Source: Bactrocera neohumeralis (taxonomy: Eukaryota > Arthropoda > Insecta > Diptera > Tephritidae). Taken from it: a DNA stretch of 64,000 bases. The translations under genes and the position numbers were made by a program. Below are positions 1 through 10,271 of this stretch, in pieces. A model generated the notes under the pieces. It was not told the DNA's origin. It did no database searches and saw only the letters and a list, made by a program, of their open reading frames with translations. Positions within the stretch are counted from its first letter, which is position 1, and each line of letters begins with the position of its first letter. The stretch covers positions 74,047,865 to 74,111,864 of the forward strand of contig NC_065921.1 of assembly GCF_024586455.1 (NCBI RefSeq), written 5' to 3'.

Positions 1-161
1 TTCCGCGCAGCCGATAACAAAACTAAAAAAATATCAAAGGCGAAAACCACCATTAATAATGGGCTAGATTGACTCCTTGGTGCTTCTGCACCTTAAACTA
101 ATCACAAAACTTCGAAGGCTTTCTGTTTTTCATCTGGCCTATCATCTTACCGATCTAAACG

Positions 162-845
162 TTGTTAGATCCTAATGTAAACGGCTATCACTTCGACCTT
201 TCTCGCTTCCTCGCTGCACGGAACTTAGTACTCTTTCGCATTAAATCCACAGCGGCCATATTAACAAACTGGAGGAAGCAGTACAGACTTGACCTTAATA
301 TTACAGTCGATGGCGTAAGAATTCCGAACGTCAATCACCCTAAAACTTTAGGTGTGACTAACGACAGCCTGTGCTTCTCCATTCCTCATACGACTGCGAT
401 TATCGCCAAAGTACAGAGCCGCAACAAAATCCTCAAGTCGCTAGCCGCCAGCACATTGGGAAAGGATAAAGAAACGTTGTTGGCAACATACAAGGCAATC
501 GGCCGGCCGGTACTTAACTACGCCGCAACAATCTGGTCGCCTGTATGCAGTGAAACGCAGACAAGGAAGCTGCAAACTTGTCAGAACACTGCACTCTGGA
601 CTACGACAGGATGCCTCTTGATTTCTCCCGTCGAACACCTGTGTAGTGAGGCCACTATGCTCCCAGCTAAGGAGCATAATGAACTCCTTTTAAAGCTATT
701 CCTGCCTTGGTGCTTTCCTAGAAATCATCCATGTTCTGGGCCTAGCCCGGATGACGTTGATGACAACTTATCCAATCCTTACCATTCTTGCGGGGTTTGG
801 ATACCCTTTACAACAATAACGATAACAAAAACAGCTAGTATTTGA
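162..845 (+). mobile_element. LINE (jockey-like) 3' end: reverse transcriptase C-terminal fragment
   Basis: A 227-codon open frame resembles the C-terminal part of jockey-type non-LTR retrotransposon reverse transcriptases. It has the post-catalytic region with TLGVT, then KVQSRNKILKSLA, GKDKETLLATYKAIGRPVLNYAA, and LQTCQNTAL followed by TGCLL. It is 5' truncated: no YADD motif precedes it. After PEDVDDNL-like text (here SPDDVDDNL) comes a short ACAACAATAACGATAAC tract that looks like a degenerate (CAA/TAA)n tail. The frame begins with TTG, so no start codon is implied. It is probably a dead-on-arrival copy. The family is confident; the clade name is inference. A second, shorter copy of the same 3' end lies at 38.2 kb. 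Confidence 0.75.
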
Positions 846-870
846 ACAGCGCTATCGGCGATTAATTGAA

Positions 871-1480
871 ACCAAGCCAGACACCGGAGATACAAATTGT
901 TTTCATCCTTCAGATATTGAGGCAAAAGCGAACCTTGCGAATTCTTTCGCTTTACAATTATCTATGATTCCGTGAGTTTTATTACGAACTAACTCGATAC
1001 GTTGAAATCGTGGCTAGGCTAATCTCAAAGCTATATAAGCTAAAGGCTAGTAATGCCGCTCTGATATCTCCCTTTGGATGAGACTGCACTCTGAATCATT
1101 AGATTTAATTCTACCTCAATGGTCTGGCAGTTTGAATCAACATTTTTAGACACCATTCGTAAATTCCTCCACCAGCCTTTTTATTCAAAGCTTCGTCGTC
1201 TGCAAGACAATGAAGCGATAGCTTTGTTCCTCAAACATTTTTTTCGAGATGTTATTATAAACTGTGTTCCAGAATAGCTGAAGAGAACCCACAATTGTGT
1301 TGTGTGTTCATTATTAATTCGAGCAAATATATTACCTGGGTTTAACTTAGTGATTTCCAATATTTATTGACTAATTTCGAGAACGCAATGATGAGTAATA
1401 CATACTTACACCGTCACGGAATTCGAGCTTCGACTATACAAATATATATTTATTTCTGTGTGTTTATTTTGCGGTGGTTT
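871..1480. other. Intergenic or intronic stretch without recognised genes
   Basis: No convincing open frame, repeat unit or RNA gene was seen. It may belong to an upstream intron of the cysteine protease gene whose downstream exon starts at 1690. Confidence 0.4.
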
Positions 1481-1489
1481 TTCCTACTC

Positions 1490-1550
1490 TTCTTCTTCTT
1501 CTTTATTGGCGTAGACACCGCCTATGTGGTTATAGCCGAGTTTTTTCTAC
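1490..1550 (-). mobile_element. Stub of LINE family A 3' end
   Basis: Read on the minus strand, the text is ACTCGGCTATAACCAC, then GTGTCTACGCCAATAAAG and a run of AAG/GAA triplets. The same terminal sequence ends the longer LINE copies near 10,020 and 26,080 and the 47-bp stub at 3,709. It is therefore an extremely 5'-truncated minus-strand insertion of that family. Confidence 0.7.
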
Positions 1551-1689
1551 TCACCGGTTATTAAATCAAGGCTGAACTTCTAAATTCTCACAATTTAGAT
1601 TAGTTAACGAGAAACCGCCATAAATTAACATAAAATACTAGATTACTGAAATGAAGATCAGCTTAACCTTTATCGACATTTAATTGCAG

Positions 1690-2401
1690 GGAAATCACCT
1701 CTAAGCACACAAATTTCGTCACTGCCAAGGCAAATCTACAAAATCTGCCTGACTCATTTGATTGGCGCGAAAAAGGTGGCGTCACACCGCCCGGCTTTCA
1801 GGGTTTCGACTGCGGCTCATGTTGGTCCTTCGCCACAGCTGCTGCACTCGAGGGACATCTCTTTCGTCGCACCGGCATACTAGTGCCGCTCTCACAACAA
1901 AATCTCGTCGATTGTGCCGATGAGTATGGTAATATGGGTTGTGATGGCGGTTTTCAGGAGTATGGCTTCGAATATATACGCGATCACGGCATCTCGATAG
2001 CGAACAATTACCCATACACACAAATGGAGAATGCACAGTGTCATCGCAACGATACGGGTAAGGGTGTACAAATACGTGACTATGCGCGCATTAAACCGGG
2101 CGATGAGGAGAAAATGAAAGAGGTCATTGCAACGCTCGGCCCATTAGCGTGCTCCATCAACGGTTCGCCCATATCGTTTGAGCAATACATGGGCGGCATA
2201 TATGATGATAATGAATGCAATCAAGAAGAGGTGAATCACTCGGTTGTGGTGGTCGGTTATGGCACTGAGAATGGTCGCGACTATTGGATTATTAAGAATT
2301 CGTATTCGGAGAATTGGGGCGAAGGCGGTTTTATGCGCATGTTGCGGAATGCGAATAGTTTTTGCGGCATTGCGAGCGAGTGCAGTTATCCGATATTGTA
2401 G
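1690..2401 (+). CDS. Papain-family (C1A) cathepsin L-like cysteine protease, 3' exon
   Basis: A 3' acceptor (TTTAATTGCAG) opens this exon, which runs without interruption to a TAG at 2399. It encodes the linker and the whole mature peptidase. Mature start is near LPDSFDWREKGGV. The oxyanion Gln lies in FQG, the catalytic Cys in CGSCWSFAT (codon 1820-1822), then GCDGGF, the catalytic His in VNHSVVVVGYG and the catalytic Asn in WIIKNSYSENWGEGG. All three catalytic residues are intact, so the enzyme should be an active endopeptidase made as a secreted or lysosomal zymogen. Slightly odd is PPGFQGFDCGSC, where the family usually has a Gln-Gly-x-Cys spacing one residue shorter. No prodomain exon was found in bases 1-1689; it probably lies left of the window. 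AATAAA at 2571 is a likely poly(A) signal. The closest fly group is the multi-copy cathepsin L-like set; the exact orthologue is not assigned. Confidence 0.9.
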
Positions 2402-2570
2402 AGGTAATTAAGAAAACAAAAAAAAACATTTGAGGAGGCGTGGCGCTATTTATAACAAAAATAGTATTATATTGTTTAATGCAATGAAACGAGTTCTAGC
2501 AAAATTTTAATCTAAGTTTAGTAAAAAATATTGTTATGTGTACTATATACTGTTATTTATTTTACATTTA

Positions 2571-2576
2571 AATAAA
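2571..2576 (+). terminator. Poly(A) signal of the cysteine protease gene
   Basis: AATAAA occurs about 170 bases after the stop, within TTTAAATAAAATGAG, and is followed by T-rich DNA. Confidence 0.6.
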
Positions 2577-2599
2577 ATGAGATTATTTTAAAATTTTTT

Positions 2600-3270
2600 T
2601 TAAAATATTTTTTTTTATTATTATTTTTTTATTATTTCTTTGTTATTATTTTTTGTGTGACAATTTGCGATACGGCAGGTAAAGGTCAAACGAATGCAGA
2701 GAATTTCAAAATTTATTGCTTAGTTTATCACATCTGGCATTTGTCTAATTTGCATACCTTTGTTGCTGGCTGCGTTTGTTGTGGTTGCCAACTGAGTTAT
2801 TTGTGTATTTTGTAGTATCTTTTGTGCATTAGCGATTTCAAAGCCACCAATAAATTAAAGAAATACTAAGAAAAATAAATTTTGTAGTGATAACACACTG
2901 ATCTCGAAAACAATTCAAAGGTTCTTGGCCCACTCATGGCACATGTTATTGATCTTATGCATTTTTCAAAGCTTATCATATTTATTATTATTAAATGAGG
3001 GCTATTATAAATTAATTATATACATATTTTATAAGTTTTGGTGAGATTAATATTTTTTTTTATTTTTGTGTTTATTTAACTCTTGCTAGGCATCACTTGA
3101 GTCTGTTATTTTGTAGGTTTCTAGTCGAAATGATATCTTGGAAAGTTTGTTAACCTTGCGCAATAAATATTACATGTTCCCTACAGGCCATGCTAAACTA
3201 AAACTCAAACAATCAGATTCTCAGAATTATTATTTAGATTATTTCTGTAAAATGCTACCAAAATGAGGGC
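2600..3270. other. Intergenic DNA
   Basis: AT-rich single-copy-looking sequence between the protease 3' end and the transposase fossil. No gene is supported. Confidence 0.4.
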
Positions 3271-3280
3271 TTGTATAGTA

Positions 3281-4390
3281 CAGCGGTACCAAGCTTTGCA
3301 GTACGTCATTTCCGTCCAAATTGAATTCAGACGGGATTTTGGACCATTATGAAGTTTGTGCACATGTTTGCCGAATCTGGAATTATCGCAAGAAGAAGTG
3401 TTACAATGAATGCTTGGAATACCGAAAAGAGGGTTTGGATAGTGCAGCGGTACCAAGCTTTGCAGTCCGTCATTTCCATCGAAAGAGAATTCAGACAGGA
3501 TTTTGATGGAACTCCCCTGAGTAGATGGACCATTATGAGGTTGGTAAACATGCTTGTCGAATCTGGAAGTATTGCAATGAATGTTTGGATTACCGAAAAG
3601 AGGGTTTGGATAGTGCAGTCCGTTATTTCCGTCCAAAGGGAATTCAGACGGAATTTGGCGGCACTCCGCCGAGTAGAAGGACCATTATGAGGTTGGTAAA
3701 CATGTTTGGTGTAAACTCGCCTATAACCGTGTCTACGCCAATAAAGAAGTAGAAGAAACATGTTTGCCAAAACTGGAAATATCACAAGAAGACCATATCA
3801 TTGAGATCAGTATGTTCGTATGCAACAATCAACAACAACAGGCAACTGTTGCATTGTCAATTTAGTCAAATCTAAGAGTTACGACTCGCAACTTATCTGC
3901 GCAACGTGGTGTTAGCAGACGGTTATTACAACGGATATTTCATGTTGACTTTAACCTGGGTCCGTACAAAGTTCAAATAACAAACCGGCTAAACCCTCAA
4001 AATTTGCCTATTCGTCTGGAATTTTGAAAATGGTTCAAATTTCCGAAGCAGCCATTAATTTAATAAATTGTCTGTTTATGTCTGATGACGCCCACTTTTA
4101 TCTAAACGGAAATAACTAAAAACAAGCAAAACTGCCGTATAAGCAGTGAATGAAATATAGAAATAATCCACGAGGCGGAACTTCACTGAGAACGAGTCAC
4201 TGTGAAGTATTTTGTCGGGCGATACTTCTTTGAGAACACGGTGTAACAGTAACTGCCAATGGGAATCGTTATTTAAAGCTATTGAATGAGTTTTTTTTAC
4301 CCAGAACTGTGCCGAAGACATATCGCTTTCAATAGCGTTTGGTCCCAGCAACACGGAATCTGACTGCACCAGACTTTTTTTATGGAGTTA
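3281..4390 (+). mobile_element. Fossil Tc1/mariner-superfamily transposase with triplicated N-terminal segment
   Basis: The text encodes the helix-turn-helix start of an insect transposase: TEKRVWIVQ(RYQALQ)SVISVQREFRR, then GTPPSRRTIMRLVNMF. This piece is present three times in tandem: GCGGTACCAAGCTTTGCAG recurs at 3283 and 3447, and GAATTCAGAC near 3325, 3489 and 3640. After the third unit the protein continues through frameshifts into LGPYKVQITNRLNPQN (about 3960-4000) and a DDE-type block reading MSDDAHFYLNGN (about 4077). Stops and shifts show that it is dead. A 47-bp LINE stub interrupts it at 3709-3755. Confident as a transposase fossil; the family within the superfamily is not resolved. 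Confidence 0.7.
3709..3755 (+). mobile_element. 47-bp LINE family A stub with 11-bp target duplication
   Basis: AAACATGTTTG occurs at 3698-3708 and again at 3756-3766. Between them is ACTCGCCTATAACCGTG, then TCTACGCCAATAAAGAAG and AAG triplets, which is the 3' terminus of the LINE copies ending near 10,020 and 26,080. Removing it restores the transposase reading VNMFAKTGN. Confidence 0.8.
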
Positions 4391-4589
4391 TGTAAAGCAA
4401 TAGGTATACAAAACAAAATAATCAGTAATCTGACTGAATTAAAGCAGTAATTAAATCGATAATGTTTTGGATCTTGGATGTTTGGATGTCAAAATTTATT
4501 TTAAGGCTAGAGCGGGTTGGACTTTCCGTCGATTGTCTTATAGATTACAATGGCAGTATTCCGGGTGATTGTGTGTGGCTCTGTTTCAG

Positions 4590-4725
4590 AACGGCCGATA
4601 TCAGACAACTATAAGATAGAGCTGCCATACAAACTGAACAATCGGAGTCATGTCCAAATATGGAAAAGTTTTTTATTTCACAACAGATCTTCACGAAACC
4701 AACATAGATCTTCATAAGAGATGAC
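4590..4725 (+). repeat. DINE/HINE-like interspersed repeat fragment
   Basis: GGCCGATATCAGACAACTATAAGATAGAGCTGCC and the following AAACTGAACAATCGGA and CTTCACGAAA match the repeat at 23.4-23.8 kb in the same order. The Helitron (DINE/HINE) assignment comes from general resemblance to fly elements and is tentative. Confidence 0.5.
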
Positions 4726-4756
4726 TTAAAGCTTTGACTTAAAGCTTACTTATACA

Positions 4757-5760
4757 GGGTGGCGCAAAAGTAATCCTCCTATCAGAAGATGCTATAAATT
4801 TCAATTGACCTCTAATGTCAGTTCTGTTTTGACATTTGTGTAGTAAACACATGCGAAATACACGTAAATAAACTATGGTGCGCTACACTGCTCCAGAACG
4901 CGGGTTATTGGTGATTATTTATTTGACCAATAATCGGTCGGTGACTTTGGCACAAAGTGAATTTTGTCTACTGTTGAAACATTGTTTAGCCGGTCACCTC
5001 GAAGAGACTGGCACAGCACGAAATGCTTCCAGGCGTGGCAGACTCCGGAGTAGCCGTTCTGCAGAGAATATTGCTGCTGTTCCCGAGGATGTCATGGAAG
5101 CGCCGACTAGACGACGTGCCACGCAAATGGATATCAGCCGACGGTGTTTACAGCGAATTCTGGTACAAGATTTAAAGATGTTTCCGTACAAAGTCCAGAC
5201 GGTGCATCAGCTGTTAGCTGCTGACCGCCAATCGCGTCTAACATACACTCAAGCCATCCTTAATCACCACCAAGAGGAAGAGCATTTTTCATGAGTGATG
5301 AGGCCCATTTCCATCTTAGCGGGTCCGGAAATAAGCAAAATTTACGCTTCTGGGGCACTGAAAATCGGCGTATAACACACGAAGAGCCATTACACTCGCT
5401 CAAAGTCACTGTATGGTGTGCTGTTTTTGCTGGAGGAGTCATAGGACCTTTTTTCTTCGAAAACGTCGCGGGCCAAACGGTTACAGAGAGTGGTAAGCGC
5501 TACAGAGCAATGATCAACGAGTTCTTTTTGCCGCAACTTGATGGGTTTATGTCAACAAGCCTCAGACTCTTGCAGCTTAAAGACAATATTCGTCAAGAAT
5601 ATGAGGACCTATCGCCGGAAGTTCTGGCCAAAGTGATGGAAAATGTCATAAAAAGGGCTCAAATGATAATCAAATGTGGCGGCGGCCATTTGCATGATAT
5701 CATATTCTTGACTTGATGTCAAAAAATTTAAAAGACCAACTAAAAATAATCCACAAGCAG
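4757..5760 (+). mobile_element. Degenerate DDE transposon (Tc1/mariner superfamily), two-frame transposase
   Basis: A terminal motif, CAGGGTGGCGCAAAAGTAAT, starts at 4757. An N-terminal frame at 4875-5294 (MVRYTAPERGLLVIIYLTNN, then RRCLQRILVQDLKMFPYKVQ) is followed in another frame at 5291-5716 by MSDEAHFHLSGSGNKQNLRFW, HSLKVTVWCAVFAGGVIGPFFF and RYRAMINEFFLPQL. In this family the first catalytic Asp is in SDEAHF. The second Asp block (FQQDGAT type) is missing: the text passes from FLPQLDGFM to a C-terminal ending like KVMENVIKRAQMIIKCGGGHLHDIIF. So there is an internal deletion as well as the frame change. No matching 3' terminal repeat was found nearby. Confidence 0.75.
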
Positions 5761-5839
5761 AATCAAAGTTTTTAATTTTTTTAAAAAATTACAGCCAAAA
5801 AATATCGGAAGGTTTTTTTTGTATTAAACAACGTTAACG

Positions 5840-6230
5840 ACATGTTCTTGTAGCCAGTCCAGGTGGAGTTGATGTCGACGACCTTCGATTCCAACAAGAC
5901 GGCGCTACATGCTATTCAGCCAACGAAGCCAACAATTTACTTAAATAAACTTTTGGTATGCGCACTATACCGCGTTGTGAGCCTGTTACGTGGCCTCCTA
6001 GATCGTGCAATAATAACACCGCTGTACTATTTTGTATGACTATGTGAATTCGTTTGCCTACACTGAGATGATTGGTGACATATCCGATTGCTGAAAAAAG
6101 TGGTCTAACATTAGGCCCCACATTATTAATTCGAGTTAGCCGCAACAGTTACTTGCCCGAAATCAAATTGGGCCCACAATTGCGATCTCTTTCACGAATA
6201 GTTTCGTGCAAGCGACGCTCAACACTCAAA
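5840..6230 (+). mobile_element. Transposase fragment containing DVDDLRFQQDGAT
   Basis: Translation of about 5868-5945 gives DVDDLRFQQDGATCYSANEANN, the second-aspartate block missing from the element just upstream. It continues as disrupted coding text through about 6150. A relative of this block, with a stop in place of the Gln, occurs near 31,230. Confidence 0.6.
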
Positions 6231-6234
6231 AACA

Positions 6235-6450
6235 GGGTTTGTCCGGAAAGTAGTAGGACAGATTCGATTTAAAAAAATTTATGGAACCAATTGTTACAAT
6301 TCTTTAAAAGCTTTCAAAATAGGCTCCTTCTGTGTCGATGCAGCGCTGCCAGCGCGATTTCCAAGCATTGAAGGCGTCTTGGAAGACATTCTCCGGAATA
6401 GCATTGAGAGCCGAGCTGCATGCTGCTTAGATCCCCTCTGTCGTCTCAAA
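6235..6450 (-). mobile_element. mariner 3' end with terminal inverted repeat
   Basis: On the minus strand the text reads ALNAIPENVFQDAFNAWKSRW, then QRCIDTEGAYFES and a stop, a typical mariner transposase C-terminus. It ends in a terminal repeat that on the plus strand is CAGGGTTTGTCCGGAAAGTA (from about 6235). It is 5' truncated. Confidence 0.7.
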
Positions 6451-6779
6451 ATGATTGCCTTTCATCGGCCACACGCTCTCTGATTTTCATTGAGATAACT
6501 TACATATTGGCCGATATACATATGTACTTACATATGTGGTATAAAGTCAACCGGAATTTCGAAAATTTTTATATTAGGTACACGCTACGGAATTTATTGA
6601 CCCGATTCAACCAATTTTTGATATACAGACACACCATTGTCAGAGAAGTATTATCCCTGAATTTATATATCTCACACATTGACCGATATTTTCGATCAAA
6701 AGTCAACTATAGATACTGGGGTTCCCATTTTCGGTACCTAGGGTTTTGAGCGGTTTTTGTTGGATTTGAACAAGTTTTG

Positions 6780-7080
6780 ATCATAAGGTTTTATACCGAT
6801 TTCCAACCATCATCGTGCCGTAACCATCGTATTCGGCTGAGTGATTTCTGGCTACGCAGCAAACTCAAATGACCGTTCCCGGGAAACCGTTTTGAGTCAA
6901 TTGAAGTTATAAAACGTGAATGGCTAGGTGCATTGACATTGAAAATTGATTTTAACAACCTTTTCGAGGATTGAAAAAACGTTGGAACAAGAGCACTGGG
7001 CGGACATAGATTTTGAAGAATAAATTAAGAATTTTAAAATTGTGAACAAAGTCTTACTATTTTTTGCTCATAGAAGTATA
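6780..7080 (+). mobile_element. mariner C-terminal fragment
   Basis: Disrupted frames read FWLRSKLK, then PFPGNRFESIE and a terminal DFNNLFED block, ending with GTCTTACTATTTTTTGCTCA. The same C-terminus and 3' end occur in the longer copy at 31.6-32.42 kb, so these are two copies of one family. Confidence 0.6.
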
Positions 7081-7600
7081 CCATATTGCATTAGTTAACA
7101 GAGAGTTCACCCATAAATAACGCTTTCCTTAAATTAGTGTTGCTATCTACAAATTATATTAATAGTTAATATTCATAGTGGGCGGACGCCCGTGCGAGTT
7201 TGCGCTCTATCGCCATCGCAATATTTTCCAAATCAATTAGAGTTGGATTAAATACAAATGTCAGAACAATGTCGAACTGCTAATGAGTAATAATTTGTGT
7301 TAAATGTTTTCATCAATGTAATATATATTTTGAAAGTCATTATCATGTTTCCTACTTTTTTAAGTGAAATTGAGTAAAAAATTGATTGCTTCGAACGGTT
7401 ATCTGAAACGCGAGCATGGACCCCACATGCGCACGTATACACACCCACAGCTGCATATGCCTATGTATGCCTATATACGGCCCCATAATCACCGCTTAGA
7501 CCCACTAAACAGAGCTTGAGGTGTAGTATAAATCAAAGCGCCGTTGTTAAGCGTCAAGTATTTCGTAACCTGCCGCACAACACTCGAGTCCAAGAACAAA

Positions 7601-8030
7601 ATGTGCGCTTTCATTCACTCGACACATTTCAAGCGCGCCCTGCTGCTTCTTCTTTTGATGATAGTGGCGGCTTACAGCAAATTCTGTGTTGAGGACGATT
7701 GCAGCGCTCAAAGATGGCAGCTATACAAGGTTCGTGGTGAAGTGAAGAGATTTTGTTCAATTTTTATATTTTCTCTTAATTTGTTGTTTTTTACGCTCGC
7801 TACAGATTGAATATAAAAAACAATACAACTCGAACCTCGAAGACGCCCATCGTCGCATTATATTTTGCAAAAACCTACGCATGATAGATGCCCACAATGA
7901 ACGCTATAAGAGAGGTGAGGTGACTTTCGAGATGGGCGTTAATCAGTTTGCCGACATGAGTCATGAAGAATTTCTCCGCTGGCTGCATACCGGTAGTAGA
8001 GATAACGGCAGTATACTTTCAAGTTTATAG
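7601..8030 (+). CDS. Free-standing I29 (cathepsin propeptide) inhibitor, secreted
   Basis: Two exons join as 7601-7729 and 7806-8030 (donor AAG/GTTCGT, acceptor GCTACAG), giving 117 residues. Residues 1-25 are a signal peptide with a Leu-rich core (KRALLLLLLMIVAAYS). Residues about 38-104 form an I29 domain: WQLYKIEYKKQYNS, then an ERFNIN-like helix (EDAHRRIIFCKNLRMIDAHN), then the GNFD-like stretch VNQFADMSHEEF. A TAG follows soon after with no peptidase domain. Proteins of this design (fly crammer, mouse CTLA-2) inhibit cathepsin L-type enzymes in trans. The partner could be the protease at 1690-2401, which is inference from proximity and shared family. The upstream TTG-initiated extension was not used; ATG at 7601 has a good context (AACAAAATGT). 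It could instead be a truncated paralogue of the protease, but signal, splice sites and a poly(A) signal are all present. Confidence 0.8.
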
Positions 8031-8110
8031 ATCAGTATTGTAGTGTTGGTGCGGCTAGCTAGAAACGTACTAAGTTATCTATATTTATATTTATATGGAA
8101 GTGTTTATAC

Positions 8111-8120
8111 AATAAATAAA
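8111..8120 (+). terminator. Poly(A) signal of the I29 gene
   Basis: Overlapping AATAAATAAA lies 80 bases after the stop codon. Confidence 0.6.
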
Positions 8121-8224
8121 CATGAATAAACTATTTGTGAATATATGTGGTACTATGTTTGATAATATTAGAGCGTATTCTAAATTAGAGCTCTGAATTT
8201 CAAGCATTTTTGTGGTAAAACAAA

Positions 8225-8665
8225 AGAAACAGTCACTTCGCTTGCAGCGAAGCTATAATACCCCTCATAGGGCCATTTTTTATATCATAAAAGGTATAAA
8301 GAAATCTTTATTCTAATTTTGATCAGTCAGTTAGTATGGCAGCTATAAGCTTTAGTGGTCCGATCAGAACAATATATTTGGAGAGTATAGCTGTGCCTTG
8401 GATAAAAATCTATGCCAAACTTCTTGAAGATATCTTCTCTAGTAAAAATTTTCAAAACAAGTACTTGAGTTTGACCATTCAAATTATATGGCAGCTATAT
8501 ACTATAGTATTCTGATATAAGCAGTTTCGAGCGGTGAGCAGCTTCTTGTTGGGAAAAGGACGTTTGCAAAATTTCAAACAAATACCTCAAAAACTGAGAT
8601 ACCAGTTCGCGTATATGCAGACGGGCAGATAGACCGACATGATTAAATCGATTCAGCTTGTCGCG
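8225..8665 (-). repeat. DINE/HINE-like interspersed repeat
   Basis: The plus strand carries AGCTATAATACCCCTCATAGG, two blocks with TATGGCAGCTATA, AAAAACTGAGATACCAGTTCG and GACCGACATGATTAAATCG. These are the reverse complement of the blocks in the 23.4-23.8 kb copy. Non-coding. Confidence 0.55.
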
Positions 8666-8699
8666 CCGATCAATTATACAGAACAACAAAGCCACTGTC

Positions 8700-10025
8700 G
8701 ATCGAGCTATTCAAATACGGTGGCGAAGAACTGAAAAGGTGCTGACATCAGCTTCTTTACAGGATATTAACGGATGGAAGCATCAACGACGATTACAACC
8801 AAAGTGAGCTCTTTCCAATCCACAAAACAGGGGACCCAACAATCTGCGCCAATTACGGTGGGATAAGCCCCCAGCCTGCTTAATATCGCATATAAGATGC
8901 TATAGAGCGTAGTGTATGAAAGACTGAAGCCCTCCGTCAACAAACTGGATCTTATCAGTGTGACTTTAGAAAGTGTCTGAAAAATCCATTGACCAGACAT
9001 TTCCCATGCGTTGAATTTTGGAGAAAAGATCGATACACACCATCCCTTTGCCCCTATGCCTGAACTTGGTATCCCCACAAAAGTTACTCGGCTGTGTTAA
9101 TTGAGCTTGAGTAACACCAAAAGATACATCACAATCGGAAATGAGCTCTCGTAGCCGTTCGATATCAAGCGAGGTTTCAGTCAGATGTACTACTTATCAT
9201 GTGACTTTTACAATCTACAGAGCTAAATAAAAAAGAATGCAGCTACCGGCTTACGCCCATGATATTGATATCATTTGCCTCAACAATCGCACCGTTAGTT
9301 TTTCTTTCACTAGACTTTATTAAAAACCGAAGCGTATGGGTCTAATTGTGAGCGAGAATAAGACGAAATATCTCCTGTCAAACAGTCATCGCATTCGCGA
9401 TTTTGCTCGCACGTCACTGTTGACTGTCACAACTATAAAGTCGTCGATAATTTCGTCTATCTTGGAAAAGGAACAATATCAGCCTTGGAATCACTCTTGC
9501 CTTTGGACTGAGTACGCAATGGAAAAGTAAAGTTCTTTCCCGATGAACAAAGACCAAATTCTACAAGTCTCTCATTATTTTCGTCCTGTTCTATGTTGCG
9601 GAGGCATGGACAATGACAACAACTGATGAGTTGACGTTAGCAGTGTTCGAGAGAAATGTTTTGCGGAAGATTTATGATTCTTTGCGCAATGGTATCGGCG
9701 AGTACCGCAGTCGATGGAACCATAAGCTCTTCGAGATATACTGAGAGATTAACATAGTTCAGTGAATGAAGAGATAACGGCTACGCTATCTAGTTTACAC
9801 TGTCCGGATAGATGAGAACACCCTAGCTTTGCAAGTATTCGATTCAGTAACTGCCGGTAGCAGCAAGTGAAAACCTCCACTCATTTGAAGTGATCAGCTG
9901 AAGAAAGACTTGGCTGCGCTTGGTTTATACAATTGTCGCCAAATAGTGACAAAAAGAAATGACTGGCGCGCTATTGTTAACTCGGCTATTACCTCGCGGT
10001 GTCTACGCCAGTAGAGAAGAAGAAT
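8700..10025 (+). mobile_element. LINE family A copy: disrupted reverse transcriptase and 3' end
   Basis: Broken frames encode FPIHKTGDPTICANYGGIS (about 8815), an RT catalytic box degraded to AYAHDIDIICLNNRTV (9247-9295), then VVDNFVYLG-like text, LYKSLIIPVL-like text, YGAEAWT-like text and RLRYL(LGHVVRM)-like text. It ends in TGTCTACGCCAGTAGAGAAGAAG. The catalytic YADD has become YAHD and there are many stops, so it is inactive. No N-terminal endonuclease domain is present. Clade not assigned. Confidence 0.75.
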
Positions 10026-10271
10026 ATCTCCAATCGCAATAAAATTTTCGTAATAGTCAGAAAATATAGTTTTCTTTGCGGTATTATGGACTTAACAATT
10101 TTTCTCACGAGTCTGAGATAATACGATTTTTTTTTTATTTGTTTCAACAAAGGCTAGATTTCGATCATTTTATGTTTTATAAAAGTCAACTTAGACATTT
10201 AAGCACTATTATTTTTGATCTATACTGACTCTACCTTGCTAAAAACAACAGAGTTGCGGTCGAACTGAAAA

